From contig NC_061867.1 of NCBI RefSeq assembly GCF_907164915.1, positions 41,896,338 through 41,960,337 on the forward strand: a DNA stretch of 64,000 bases, in the 5' to 3' direction. Of the stretch, positions 12,916 through 24,261 are shown piece after piece. Every line of letters begins with the position of its first letter. Positions within the stretch are counted from its first letter, which is position 1. The stretch is from Impatiens glandulifera (taxonomy: Eukaryota; Streptophyta; Magnoliopsida; Ericales; Balsaminaceae). The translations under genes and the position numbers were made by a program. The notes under the pieces are model-generated. The model was not told the origin of the DNA. It did no database searches and worked only from the letters and a program-made list of their open reading frames with translations.

Positions 12916-12952
12916 CTTCGCGAAACGCTAAGTGGCTTAGCGTTTCGCGAAG
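12916..12952. repeat. Perfect 17-bp stem hairpin
   Basis: The arms CTTCGCGAAACGCTAAG and CTTAGCGTTTCGCGAAG flank a TGG loop with no mismatch. The right terminal repeat keeps only one arm (near 15469-15484). Confidence 0.95.
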
Positions 12953-12966
12953 TGGATTAGGTTTAG

Positions 12967-12974
12967 TATAAATA
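12967..12974 (+). promoter_or_regulatory. TATA box in MULE terminal repeat
   Basis: TATAAATA is followed about 25 bases later by a CT-rich stretch (TTTCTTTCTCTCTCTTC), the common arrangement at plant transcription starts. The right arm retains a weaker equivalent reading inward on the opposite strand, so the element may carry facing promoters. No expression evidence is available. Confidence 0.4.
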
Positions 12975-13502
12975 CTGTAATTTTTTCATTTTCTTTCTCT
13001 CTCTTCACTTCTCTTGTTCTCTCTTTCACGGCGGCGGCGACGACGGCGGCTACGGCGACAGAGGCTGCGGGGCGGCGGTTCAATTCATACAGATTTACAA
13101 GATCTTTATTTCTAACCCTAAACTAAATCGATTTATGTTTTTATTTACACGATCTTCATAAACCCTAACCCTAACCCTAAACCTATTTTGCATGCAAGTC
13201 TCCGATTCTAAAGATTTGAAGGTCGAAGAAGATGTTCATTTCAAACCTAAACCTAATTTGAGTTATGTTAATGTTTCCATTTTCTTCATTTCAAACCTTT
13301 CGATTTAACCTGTTCTTATTTGGTTCATATTTGTTATTTGGTTCATATTTGTTCATATTTGTTCATATTTGTTCATATTTGTGGGTTTATATTTGTTATT
13401 TGGTTCATATTTGAGCATTTCGTTAGGTTCATTAATGGCTTTTGCAGAAAATCTCGGAGCATTTCGTTTCAGGGAAGATTCGCTAAGTGTTTAGCGTTTC
13501 GC

Positions 13503-13718
13503 TAAGTGCTTAGCGTTTCGCTAAGTGCGTTTCGCTAAGTGCGTTTCGCTAAGTGCGTTTCGCTAAGTGCGTTTCGCTAAGTGCGTTTCGCTAAGTGCGT
13601 TTCGCTAAGTGCGTTTCGCTAAGTGCGTTTCGCTAAGTGCGTTTCGCTAAGTGCGTTTCGCTAAGTGCATTTCGCTAAGTGCATTTCGCTAAGTGCATTT
13701 CGCTAAGTGTATTTCGCT
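13503..13718. repeat. 14-bp tandem array in left arm
   Basis: About 15 head-to-tail copies of GCGTTTCGCTAAGT, with the last few changing to GCATTTCGCTAAGT. The unit is an extended version of the hairpin arm word AGCGTTTCGC at 12916-12952. Confidence 0.95.
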
Positions 13719-13858
13719 AATTGCTTATTTATTTTGATTAATAAATAAATAATGTAATGCTTATTTATTTTGCTAATGATGTTTGAAGGATGAATATTGT
13801 GCTAATTTAAAATATATTTTAAATAATTTGGTGCAAAAATTTAGAAGAGATAAATCTA

Positions 13859-14244
13859 TGAAGTTATCGTCAAATATTCAAAGAAATTGGTGTAAATGGG
13901 GAATACTTAGAAAGCATGTCAATGTTCACGATAGAACAGATACTTAGGTTTATAAGACGATGTCACATGAAATGGGGTGACTTTATAACCCTTTGCAAGG
14001 AACTGAGACGAATTAAAGGTTGGTCAATTTCTTGTCCTTTCTTTACTCTCTTCCAAAACTATAATCTTACTAGCTTTAGTTTGTTGATAATAAAAAAAAT
14101 GAACTTTTTTCAGTGGCTTGTTTGAAAGGAGAACAAAGAGTACGAAGGCCATGGTGGGAACCTCCTTGTTTGGCGGTTGTTTTCGTCAAGTTTGCGAAGA
14201 GTAATCGGCAAGCCAGAGTTGTGTCGTTGAAGCTTGAACCTTAA
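13859..14244 (+). pseudogene. Captured two-exon gene fragment
   Basis: Exon 1 (about 13859-14018) reads open and includes the words FKEIGVNGEYLESMSMF and KWGDFITLCKELRRIK. A GT donor at 14019 and a TTTTTTCAG acceptor ending at 14113 bound an intron of about 95 bp. Exon 2 (14114-14244) continues in frame (GEQRVRRPWWEPPCL, then FVKFAKSNRQARVVSLK) to a TAA, followed by TGTATGTAATAAT-type 3' UTR sequence. I do not recognise the protein. A kept frame across a clean intron suggests genomic capture of the 3' part of a host gene. Confidence 0.45.
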
Positions 14245-14647
14245 TAGATTTTGCTCTTTTCTATGTATGTAATAATATGTATGTATGTGTGTAATTCTCA
14301 CTTGTTTCATGACTTTAATCATCTAAAATTCATCTTTTGGTTCTTCAATGGAGAATTTATGTGAATTTCTTTCCTATTTTTATTAGCTTTTTTGGTTTTA
14401 TGTTTGATTTTATCAGTGTTTTCCTATTTTAAATGCATGTATACAACTTTGTAATGAAAGGAGTGCATTATGATCGGGATATATATGATATATCTAACCA
14501 ATAATAGTCTACTTTCTTTATATGAATCTTTATTGGACTCTTTCTTATGGATTATTATTTTCATCTTGATTATGATAAATGGGTAATTTTTAAAAACAAA
14601 TTATGTTTGTCAAAAATTAAAGTATAAATTAAATTACACTTTAAAGT

Positions 14648-15583
14648 AATTTTTGCACCAAATTATTTAAAATATATTTTAAATTAGCACAATATTCATT
14701 CTTCAAACATCATTAGCAAAATAAATAAGCATTACATTACTTATTTATTAATCAAAATAAATAAGCACTTAGCGAAACGCTAAGCACTTAGCAAAATGCA
14801 CTTAGCGAAATGCACTTAGCGAAATGCACTTAGCGAAATACACTTAGCGAAATGCACTTAGCAAAATGCACTTAGCGAAATGCACTTAGCGAAATGCACT
14901 TAGCGAAACGCTAAACACTTAGCGAATCTTCCCTAAAACGAAAACCCATATGATCCGAGATTTTCTGCAAAAGCCATTAATGAACCTAACGAAATGCTCA
15001 AATATGAACCAATATGAACCAAATAACAAATATGAACCCACAAATATGAACCAAATAGCAAATATGAACCAAATAAGAACATGTTAAATCGAATGGTTTG
15101 AAATGAAGAAAATGGAAACATTAACATAACTCAAATTAGGTTTAGGTTTGAAATGAACATCTTCTTCGACCTTCAAATCTTTAGAATCAGAGACCTGCAT
15201 GCAAAATATGTTTAGGGTTAGAGTTAGGGTTTATGAAGATCATGTAAATAAAAACATAAATTGATTTAGGTTAGAGTTAGAAATAAAGATCTTGTAAATC
15301 TGTATGTATTGAACCGCCGCCACGCAGCCTCCGTCGCCGTAGCCGTCGTCGTCGTCGTCGCCGCAGCCGTGAAAGAGAGAACAAGAGAAGAGAAGAGAAG
15401 AGAAGAGAGAGAAAGAAAGAAAATGAAGAAAATGAAAAAATTACAGTATTTATATTAAACCTAATCCACTTCGCGAAACGCTAAACAATTTCGTCAAAAA
15501 AAACGACCACGAAAGCAATTAAAATTATAATTTACCACCAGCTCAAATAAGGGCATCTTTGAGGTCATTTCCTCAAATTTGCC
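14648..15583. repeat. Right terminal inverted repeat of the MULE
   Basis: Inverse copy of 12812-13841. It is shorter by about 95 bp, because the 14-bp array (about 14765-14910) has fewer copies and one arm of the terminal hairpin is lost. The GC-rich patch around 15310-15370 has a (GTC)n expansion. Confidence 0.85.
14765..14910. repeat. 14-bp tandem array in right arm
   Basis: About ten copies of CACTTAGCGAAATG, the complement of the left array's later variant. It is the TIR counterpart of 13503-13718 with different copy number and variant mix. Confidence 0.9.
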
Positions 15584-15592
15584 TTTCCAAAT

Positions 15593-16440
15593 GTTAGGAT
15601 ATATTTCTATTAATATTTAGAAAAAAATTATTAAAAAAGATTCTTAATACACAAACTGATGTTAAAATTTATTAAACTTCGACACTTTTTCTGGGAAAAA
15701 AGATTTCCTGGGATTATAGTTTTGAAGTTATTAAATCTAAAAAACTCACATATTTTTGTAATTTATTTTTACAATTCTTTAAATTTTATTAACGTGTATA
15801 GTAATTTAATGATATTAATTAATAAATTATAAAATAAGTTAAATAAGTTAAGAGGAATATTATTTCAAATAAATTATAACATATATGTTATAAGTATAAA
15901 ATGAATAAAAAAAATTTTGTATAGTATTTTTAAAAATAAAAATAACATGTTTTAATAAAAGATAGCTCAAAAGATAAGGGTGATTTCGGGTTTTAATATC
16001 GTCTTAGATTCAAAAATAAAAATAAATAGTAAGCTTAGATACAAATAATTTGGGCCAACCCAAAAGTTTTTACCAGTATGCTCGTCACTATCAGTGACCA
16101 CCAAAAAATAAATGTCGAAGAACATTACTAACATTGCCAAATGAAAGCAAATTTTAGTTGGAGTTAATTAAAAAAAAAAGGTAAACTTAAAACTTACATG
16201 TTTTGTTTAATTTTTCATTCCATGTAACAAATACGAAGACTAGGAATTATTCAAATTACTTCCATCACAATTATTTCAGAAATAATTAAAATAATTTAAA
16301 GTAGTTATTTTTTGATTAAGTGTTGTTAAAATATTAAAATTTAGAAAGAAAAAAAGTAATTATTAATTAACACCACATCATTTAAAAAGTTTTACAAAAA
16401 CAAACATTTGATACAAGTTGAAGAAGCAAAACTAACTTGA
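15593..16440. other. Intergenic DNA downstream of trihelix gene
   Basis: AT-rich sequence with no element end or coding frame recognised. It probably includes the 3' UTR and terminator of the minus-strand gene that follows. Confidence 0.5.
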
Positions 16441-16453
16441 ATCTCTTACCAAT

Positions 16454-17395
16454 TCATCCCAATTTATAGTGTTGAATCGCCAACTCTACTTCCTTCTTTC
16501 GCAATAGTATTATCATCTTATCATTCTCAATCTTCAACTTCTTCTTTTCTATCTTCTCCTCCTCCATCTCCATTTCCTTCTTCATGATATATTTCATCCA
16601 TTTCAACCTTCCTTTCTCCAATTCCAATCCTTCTTCTTCAAATTTCAACCTCTCTTGTTCCAACTCCATTAGCCTCCCCATCATCCACTTCCTCTTCTCC
16701 CATATACTCTTCGTCCCATCCTCGATCAACTCCGTCATCTCTTCCCTCAACTTCTTGCGTTTTCTCGTCAACTCTTCGCATTCATCGAGATCATTATCCG
16801 AACCAACAATACTATTCATATTGCTACAATCATTATGATAACCACGCATTTCTCGATAGAACAAATGCTTGGAACTCAATAGTTTTTTCACTTCCACCTT
16901 CATTTTCGGCGATAAGTTATCAATTTTCTCTAACAAACATCGATTCTCAACGACTCTAAAAGCAACTTCCTTTCCCAATATATCATTCACCCTCTTGTAT
17001 CTCTTATTTAAATCATTAAACTTATCCTCACATTGCTGAGGAGAAACCCTAAACCCTTTTTCCATCATCACCTTCGAAACCGATTTCCATTTCCCCTTCT
17101 TAGTAACCGACTCCTCAGTAACTGCCTCATCACCATTGGAACAAACAACCGTTATTAACAATCTTACCATAGAATCAGTCCATTTCATCCTATGCCATTG
17201 GGAATTAGTACTTCCGTTGTTATTGTTATTGCTAAACACCGAATCATTCTCTTCAATGTTGAGATTGAAGGGCTTGGAGGTAATTATCATACCCTTGGAG
17301 ATAACAGTTTGTGGGTTTTGATGTTGTGATGAATGGGAAGATGAAGAAGAAGGGTGGTGAAGTGACGGTTCTAGCCCTAGAATACCTTTGTTCAT
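16454..17395 (-). CDS. Trihelix (MYB/SANT-like) transcription factor
   Basis: An intact single-exon 313-residue protein. A Ser/His-rich N-terminus leads to a trihelix DNA-binding domain at about residues 66-155, with [48 protein letters not shown] and the following DILG helix. The block [17 protein letters not shown] is typical of the At1g21200-type clade of plant trihelix proteins. The C-terminal third is a long Glu/Lys-rich coiled coil (about residues 210-305), expected to mediate oligomerisation. These proteins act in the nucleus as sequence-specific DNA binders; the target is not known from sequence. The start ATG at 17395 is the first in frame and gives the usual N-terminal form. A (TA)n tract begins about 80 bp upstream. 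Confidence 0.92.
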   Translation of the reverse strand: MNKGILGLEPSLHHPSSSSSHSSQHQNPQTVISKGMIITSKPFNLNIEENDSVFSNNNNNGSTNSQWHRMKWTDSMVRLLITVVCSNGDEAVTEESVTKKGKWKSVSKVMMEKGFRVSPQQCEDKFNDLNKRYKRVNDILGKEVAFRVVENRCLLEKIDNLSPKMKVEVKKLLSSKHLFYREMRGYHNDCSNMNSIVGSDNDLDECEELTRKRKKLREEMTELIEDGTKSIWEKRKWMMGRLMELEQERLKFEEEGLELEKGRLKWMKYIMKKEMEMEEEKIEKKKLKIENDKMIILLRKKEVELAIQHYKLG

Positions 17396-17474
17396 TTTCT
17401 TTTCTGAAGTAATTCTAGAGAGAGAGTATTGATAAAGATATATATTGCTAAATTTTTCATGTTGATGATACAGT

Positions 17475-17575
<101 letters not shown>

Positions 17576-17599
17576 ACAGTAATATTATTGTGTGGTTTT

Positions 17600-19120
17600 A
17601 GATACATTGAGCTGAGCCAATGGTTTTTATTTAGCCTGTTTATATTAGATTATTTGAATTTTTCTAAATAATCTAATATTCTATTATATATCATTTTATT
17701 TATAAGATTTATTTAATTTATTAATAAAATAATTAACATACTGTACTTTAACCTATCAAATCAAACGACAATATAAATGGATATTATTTGTTTTTGTAAA
17801 GTAAATATTTTAATCAATATTGTTTTTTTAAAATATAATTATATTATTTAGTAATATTTTTTATACTAATAAGTAATTGATTATAAACTATGTTGGATGG
17901 AATATGAATTACATATATATGACAAAATAAAAAACAGGTTTTAAATAATTTGTAAGTATTTTCTTTTCTCTTTTTCATAAATCATAAATAAAACGCCCAC
18001 AGTTTTTTCATACAAAAGAAAACAAGAAAACCATTGTTTTGCTTTCTCTCTCTCACACTAGCTAGGGGGATGAAGGATGACAGGGCGCGTCCACAGGTTT
18101 CATGAAAAACTATTGTCTCTGAATTTACTTTATTTGGTTTTATACCCAAATGTCATTTACTTTAAAGTCACATGTCATTTATGTTTTGGAAATATATGTT
18201 ATAAAAGTTCTCATAGGTGTTGAGTTTAGTTATTTGTTTTGTTAATGTGATATGTTTACACATGGGATGAGAACTGAGAAGGAGTAAATGCATGTTAAAA
18301 TAAATGATAGAGATTTTGAGTTCAATCAAATGAGTTCAATGAAACAAGTTTCAATTTTGATCTTACACATAGTGAACCTGTTTGAGAGAGTAAAACGATT
18401 AATATTAAAAATTATAATAAAACCCATAAAAGAAAATAAGAGGAGATGGAATTTTTGTAGGTAATTCTTATGCAAAGAGTGATTGTCTCCTTTAATAAGT
18501 GAAATTAAAATTAAAAAAAATTACTTTCCTATTAGATTTTCATATATGAAGGAACTTTGGAACTTTTGTCATATAGAGTTTGGTTGATTGATCAACTATC
18601 CTAGAAGCTATTACGGAGCCTCCTTTGTCCAACTGCGCTTAATCAAACAAACAAAAATGTTATTCACTATATGAGATAATGTCCCTGCGTTTGTAAGGAC
18701 AAATAAAATTCAAACTACAAAGTTGAAATAGATAATCTTACGTCATTGTCTTAGCCATCATCATCATCATCGTTTTCATCGTTTGCATCGTCTTCATCAT
18801 CTTTTTCGTTGACAATATCTATGGTCTAAACATGAGAGACTTCAATGGTTGGGATAATTTAGTGGCTGTCTTACTCCTTTCATTCAACGTTGTTTTTGTT
18901 ATTTATCAAAAAAAAAGAAACATGATAACAAATTTGATAAAAAGACATTCATTTAACTTTTTTCTAATTAGTTCACTGATTTTACCCTTATTTCTCGCTC
19001 AACTAAAAATATAACTTCTTACATAATATACATCTCATATTACTATTCTCCTAACCTCATTTTTACACTCAACTATCTCAACAATTCTAACATCTTTTAA
19101 TTTCACTTTTGAAAAATCAA
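17600..19120. other. Intergenic DNA, no gene seen
   Basis: AT-rich sequence with an imperfect ATC/TCG trinucleotide tract at about 18752-18805. I found no recognisable protein or RNA gene. Confidence 0.5.
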
Positions 19121-19127
19121 CAATCTC

Positions 19128-20091
19128 ATCATATCATTAACCTTTTTACCTTAACTACTTCGGTAGACCAACAATCTCGTTCATATATTTAACAACCAAT
19201 ATTTGTTATTTTCCAATTAGTCTCTCATATTACTAATCTCTCATCTTATCTCTTGGTAAATTAACAACAAATTTCTTATAATTGCCAAACCAATATTACC
19301 GACCTATTATCCCTCGACAAACCAACCATAAATCTTAATCACATTTTCATACATTTTATCCCTCGGCAAACCAATCACTAAACTCAATCACACTCCTTTC
19401 ATCTTTTGATAAATCACATCTCAATCACACAATTTCACAAGTCTCTTAGTCTTGGCAAACCAATGTTATTGGTCGCTTATCCCTCTTAGCAAAATCAACC
19501 ACAAATCTCAATCACACTTTCATTGTTTCACAAGTCTCTTATCCTTTTAGCAAATAAATATTATCGGCATCTCTTATCACTCAGTAAACCAATCAACAAT
19601 CTCAATCGACCTCTCTAATCATGTGGCATCATGATCCTTTATTATCGATATCTTATCCCTCGGTAAACCAACCATCAATTTCAATAATCTCAATCTCATT
19701 ATATCATTAACCTTTTTACCTTAACTTCTTTCGTAGATTAAAAATATCATTCATATGTTTAACCATCAATATTTGTTATTTTCCAATTAGTCTCTCATAT
19801 TAATAATCTCTCATCTTATCTCTTGGAAAACTAACAATAAATCGCTTATCATTAACAAACCAATGTTACTGGTCTCTTATTCCTCATCAAACCAACCAAA
19901 AATCTTAATCACACTTTCATACCTATTATCCCTTGGCAAACCAACCACCAAACTCAATCATACGCCTTTTATTCATCGATAAACCACATCTCAATCACAA
20001 AATTTCACAAGTCTCTTATTCTTGGAAAACCAATGTTACTGGCCTCTTATCTCTTTTAAAAAATCAACCACAAATCTCAATCATACTATTA
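19128..20091. repeat. About 560-bp direct repeat with internal subrepeats
   Basis: The block beginning CATTAACCTTTTTACCTTAAC near 19135 recurs about 563 bp later near 19698, followed in both by CAATATTTGTTATTTTCC and CTCTCATCTTATCTCTTGG. Inside each unit, CAAACCAA and CTCTTATCCCT words recur at irregular 50-70 bp spacing. The second unit is cut by the LTR at 20092. No coding potential is seen. A fragment of this repeat reappears inside a Copia element at 26812-26910. Confidence 0.75.
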
Positions 20092-21780
20092 TGATCGGGT
20101 ACAACAATAGCAGGGGGTTGAATATTATTGAACTAAAAACCACTTTCATTTTGATTTTAATCTTGTTAGAGATGAAAATTTGTTTCTATTCTTCACAAAT
20201 TTTCACAAGCACTTGAACGACTTCAAGTGAGGAAATGCTTGCTCGATTTGAAGCGGTAGATAAATGATTGGAATATACAGAAATGAAATAACACAAGGAG
20301 TTTAAAGAATATTCAGAGATAAAACTCCTACGTCACCCCCCCTTCTTCTGTTTCCAGAAGGTTTTTCACTCGAAGGTTTTGATTCGTATAGTAACTACAC
20401 AAACCTAGTCAGATATACATGACTTAACAACTGCATGTTTCTAAACTTCTAGCTAACACTCTGTTGAACAGACAATCCCTGTTCAACTTACAAGACTGAA
20501 ATTTTACTTAGAAAGAACAGTAGGTGAATTAAAGAATGGACTTAGAGCAAGAGTAATCACTACATTTATCAGTTCGTAATTCGTGTGATCGATCATCTAG
20601 ATGGAGAGATTCGTCGTTGTAATTTGCTTTCTATTTATAGGGAGATTAACAATGGTTGAATCTTCCTCTTGGATATGTGTCATCTTTCCGTTAGACGTAC
20701 GCCAGATGTACGATAATATACATGAGAATATATTCATTGGATCGTGGCGTACTGCAATGTACTACAGAATATTTGCTAGAACGTGGTGTACTAGAAGGTA
20801 CAAGACGGTTGATGGAATATTTCAGTACTTGACAGTTAAGCGTATGAAGATGACTAGGAAGACGATTGATAACGAACACGAAGGTTCTCTATGTTGATGA
20901 GATGAGTAGATAGTTGGACGTTTCTTCAGACAGCTGCTGAAGTAAGGCATCTTCTCACACTTCTTCAGATGACTGTTGAAGCAAGGCATCTGCTCACACT
21001 TCTTCAGACTAGAGTGTGTGTAGAAGTTAGACGTCTTCTCGCGCACTTCTTCAGACTAACACGTTTGTAGAAGTTAAATGTTTATTCGCGCACTTCTTCA
21101 GACTAACACGTTTGTAGAAGTTAAATGTTTATTCGCGCACTTCTTCAGACTAACACGTCTGTAGAAGTTAGACGTCTTGCGCACTTCTTTAGACTAACAC
21201 GTCTATAGAAGTTTGACTTCTGCTCGCGCACTTCTTCAGACTAACACGTCTATAAAAGTTAGACGCCTGCTCGCACACTTATTCAGACTAACACGTCTGT
21301 AGAAGTTAGACGTTTGATTGCACACTTCTTTAGACTAACACGTTTGTAGAAGTTAGACGTCTGCTCGCGCACTTCATTAGACTAACACGTCTGTAGAGGT
21401 TAGACATATGCTCGCGCACTTCTTCAGACTAACACGTCTATAGAAGTTAGACGTATGCTCGCACACTTCTTTAGATCAACACGTCTGTAGAAGTTAGACG
21501 TCTTCTTGAGCACTTCTTCAGACTAACACGTCTATAGAAGTTAAACGTCTGCTCGCGCACTGCTTCTAACTAACACGTTTGTAGAAGTTAGACGTCTGCT
21601 CGCGCACTTCTTCATACTATCACGTCTGTAGAGGTTAGACGTCTACTCACGAACTTCTTCAGACTAACACGTCTGTAGAAGTTAGATGTCTACTCACGCA
21701 CTTCTTCAGACTAACACGTTTATAGAAGGAAGACGTCTTCAAACGTACCTACGCAAAGATAACTTACACAATTTAGTTGA
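20092..21780 (-). mobile_element. Isolated Copia LTR with minisatellite
   Basis: Homologous in the same orientation to the 44734-46591 LTR: shared words include TTTCTATTCTT near the U5 end, CACCCC..CTTCTTCTGTTTCC, GGTTTTGATT.GTATAG and TGTTGAACAGA, followed by the hairpin minisatellite and TACGCAAAGATAA. The U5 end begins TG at 20092. The U3 end is lost at about 21780, where Copia gag sequence of a different element starts. There is no adjacent primer-binding site, so it is a solo or truncated LTR. Confidence 0.7.
20930..21740. repeat. 47-bp minisatellite (about 17 copies)
   Basis: The units run GCGCACTTCTTCAGACTAAC followed by ACGTCTGTAGAAGTTAGACG and TCTGCTC. Within each unit ACTTCT pairs with AGAAGT and AGAC with GTCT, so a single strand can fold into serial hairpins. 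Copies differ by scattered substitutions. The array lies inside a Copia LTR and has 49-bp relatives at 33057-33640 and 45596-46420. Confidence 0.9.
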
Positions 21781-21781
21781 C

Positions 21782-22512
21782 GCTATTGAAAAAATTGAAG
21801 TGAAAAGTTGTCGTCACAATTAGATAGTAGCTTGATGATAGTGTATACCACCATATAGCGAGTGAGAAGAGAGCACATGAGTTATGGAAGAAGATGGAGT
21901 CATTGTATGAGGAAAAAATAATAGGTAACAAAGTGTAGTTAGTAAATATAAAATTCAGAGAAGGTACATGTGTTGCTGAGCATTTAAATGAGTTCTAGAG
22001 TTTGATTAATCAATTGTTAGTGATGGAGATGACCTTAGAAGATGAGCTACAATTGGGAGACCTTGGTTGTGACAATTAGTAATACAAATCTAAATGATGT
22101 GCTTACTATGAGGATAATTACTAGCAGTTTTTTCAATGAGGACACAAGAAGGAACTCGACTAATACAAATAGTGCACATGCCTTAGTCTTAGAGAACAGG
22201 GGAAAGAAAATTATAGAGCCTAGAAAGGACTACAGAAATAAAGGAAAAAATCAGAAGAAAGATGATGAGAACAGAAACACAATATCCATAGTAACTGCAA
22301 ATGTTGTAATGATTCTCTCTTGTGAAAAAGAACAACATCTACATATAGAATGTCACCAAGGAGTTGAGTGGATAGTTGTTACATGTTCTTGTTATCATGA
22401 TACACCGAATAGAGAGTTTTTCATGACTTATAAGGTTAGAGATCTTGGTATAGTTTGAATGGGTAATACTAGTCTCTCTAGAATTGTGGATATTGGTGAT
22501 ATTTGTTTATAG
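21782..22512 (+). pseudogene. Copia gag relic
   Basis: Discontinuous frames encode LWKKMESLYEEK, a known Copia gag word, and then a longer open piece (22042-22458) with NWETLVVTISNTNLND and a Lys/Arg-rich RGKKIIEPRKDYRNKGK tract. This is followed by a protease-region relic with NTSLSRIVDIGDICL just before the hAT insertion. Stops occur throughout. Confidence 0.75.
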
Positions 22513-22519
22513 ATAGAAC

Positions 22520-24257
22520 TAAGGTAGGTCAGTACAGTATACCTTAATTTTGTATCCATACTTTATACCTTACCTAAAGTTTTAATATTTGAAAATTCAT
22601 ACGTTTACCTTACCTTGATTTCGGTATACCTTAATTTCGGTACGGTATCGGTATTATACCTTTCATACCTAAAAAATATAACAACTTAAACAAATAAATA
22701 AATTTGATATAGTTACTACATAAACGTTACACACAATTAAAAATTAAATATATTTATCATAAAATTAAAATTTATTTTAAAATTCAATATATTTAAAAAC
22801 TAACAAATGTTAAAAATTAAATTTAGTTACAAAAATTGGAAGTATCAAGAATAAACATAAGTATTCTTTTTTTTGGAAAATAACTTAACGTCATTTCATT
22901 AAGAACTCAAAAGTGAGAGAAATTCTCAATTATCAAAGCTAGACAAGCTCTAACTTTGAATAAAAGAATTAACGACCCTAGAGTATCCTGATTAGAAAAA
23001 ATAAAAAAAGCAGAGATTACAGAAACAGACAGCCAAAGCATACAAATCCTATAACTTGACATTCTTATTCAAAGTTTCCTCTTCATTTTACTTCACTGCA
23101 TTCTTATCACTTCCTTCCTTTGATTTTCCATTACTTTAATTCCTCGATTCTTCCCCTTTTCCTTCCTATGATTCTTCTTTTTTTCATCCTCTAATTCTTC
23201 TTCTTCTTTATGTAAATCTTCATCTTTCCTTTATTTTGATTCTTCATATTTACATCATCTCCATCTCAATCTTTATCTTTCTCATTATGATTTTCTTATT
23301 CTTCAATTTCAGATTTCTCATTCTACTCCTAAACTTTTATATTTTCCTGTTGTTCTTCAATTTCTTTTGTATATTTATTATTGGATTGTTCAAAAGTGTT
23401 GCAGAATGCACATCAGTTTGGCCACAATTCATACGTAAACATAAGTAATCTTTAAGTTAGACTAAAGTGGATACGAGAGAGGGACATTTAGAACGGTCTT
23501 CAATCACATTGTATCTGCACTTTTTTTATAAATTGATAATATAATTAATGTTAGATAATAATAATAAATATTAGTTAATTTAGATTTTAATTAATAAAAA
23601 TCTCTCACTCTTTTTAATTTGTTCATTTTCATTCAACAATTCAAGTTCATCGCATTATGTACATTTCTTAAGTTGAATTCATCTCATTTTAGCCAATTAT
23701 TTGTGCACACCAATGCCCCCACCATTTTAAGACTCAAATTGCTCATAAAATGATAAATTGTCATTTTACCCAAGCTAAAAGTAGACTCATTTGCAAGCGT
23801 TGAGGATGTGATTGTAATTTTATTTTGACAATAATAGAAATAATTAAATACTTAGTTTCACTCATATTCATCGTTTGAAGAGATTAAAAGTTTGGTTGGA
23901 TCTTTTTTAAATTATGTCGTCTAGAGATAACATATATTGAATAATATTACAATATAATTATATTTTGATTTGATTTTTTAAAATTATGTTTTTATAATTA
24001 AATTAATATAAATTTATTTATTTCCTTAAAAGTATTATATATATATATATATATTAATTTATAAATACTATTTTGGTATTTCGGAATATCTTAATATAAC
24101 TAAATTTTGAAAATCTCATACCCTTACCGTAAAAATAATTTCGGTATCGGTACCATACCTTACTTTTTTTGTATACCTTAAAAATCGATATTTTTGGTAT
24201 ATTGTGGTATGATTATTTTGACATACCTATAATATCGATAATTTTTCCCACCCCTTG
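22520..24257. mobile_element. hAT-like element inserted in Copia
   Basis: Flanked by near-identical 8-bp sequences, ATAGAACT (22513-22520) and ATTGAACT (24258-24265), which read as one duplicated Copia codon stretch. Terminal words AAGGTAGG and, inverted, AAGGGGTGG form short inverted ends. Subterminal DNA is dense in GGTATACC/CGGTAT words. No transposase is seen. The boundary is certain to within a base or two only. Its interior contains a putative LINE tail (22868-23060) and a strand-biased CT-rich stretch (23080-23330). Confidence 0.65.
22868..23060 (-). mobile_element. Possible LINE 3' end
   Basis: On the minus strand the sequence runs through GAGTTCTTAATGAAATGACG and ends in an A-rich tail (CCAAAAAAAAGAATAC), like the 3' end of plant L1-type LINEs. 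There is no reverse-transcriptase coding, so the call rests on the tail alone. Confidence 0.3.
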
Positions 24258-24261
24258 ATTG

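Larger units (their letters stand above)
12812..13841. repeat. Left terminal inverted repeat of the MULE
   Basis: Contains, inward from the end: a perfect 17-bp hairpin, a TATA box, a CT-rich leader, a GC-rich (GGCGGC)-type patch, plant telomere-like CCCTAACCCTAACCC (about 13157-13180), repeated TTTGGTTCATATTTG words and a 14-bp array. Order and sequence match the right arm in inverse. Confidence 0.85.
12812..15583. mobile_element. MULE-like element with about 1-kb terminal inverted repeats
   Basis: The outer ends match as inverted repeats (left GGGAAATTTGAGAAATGAC, right GGCAAATTTGAGGAAATGAC on the minus strand). The flanks form a 9-bp duplication with one mismatch (TTTCAAAAT 12803-12811; TTTCCAAAT 15584-15592), the length expected for Mutator-like elements. 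The inverted arms run about 12812-13841 and 14648-15583, around about 800 bp of unrelated interior. No transposase is encoded, so it is non-autonomous. The interior holds a captured gene fragment, making it Pack-MULE-like. Confidence 0.85.

Noticed and set aside
13157..13181. Interstitial telomere
   Set aside because: Only about three CCCTAA repeats are present and they also occur inverted in the other MULE arm; a telo-box in a captured 5' UTR is more likely.
22042..22458. 138-codon ORF as an independent gene
   Set aside because: Its content and neighbours identify it as the zinc-knuckle-proximal part of a decayed Copia gag.
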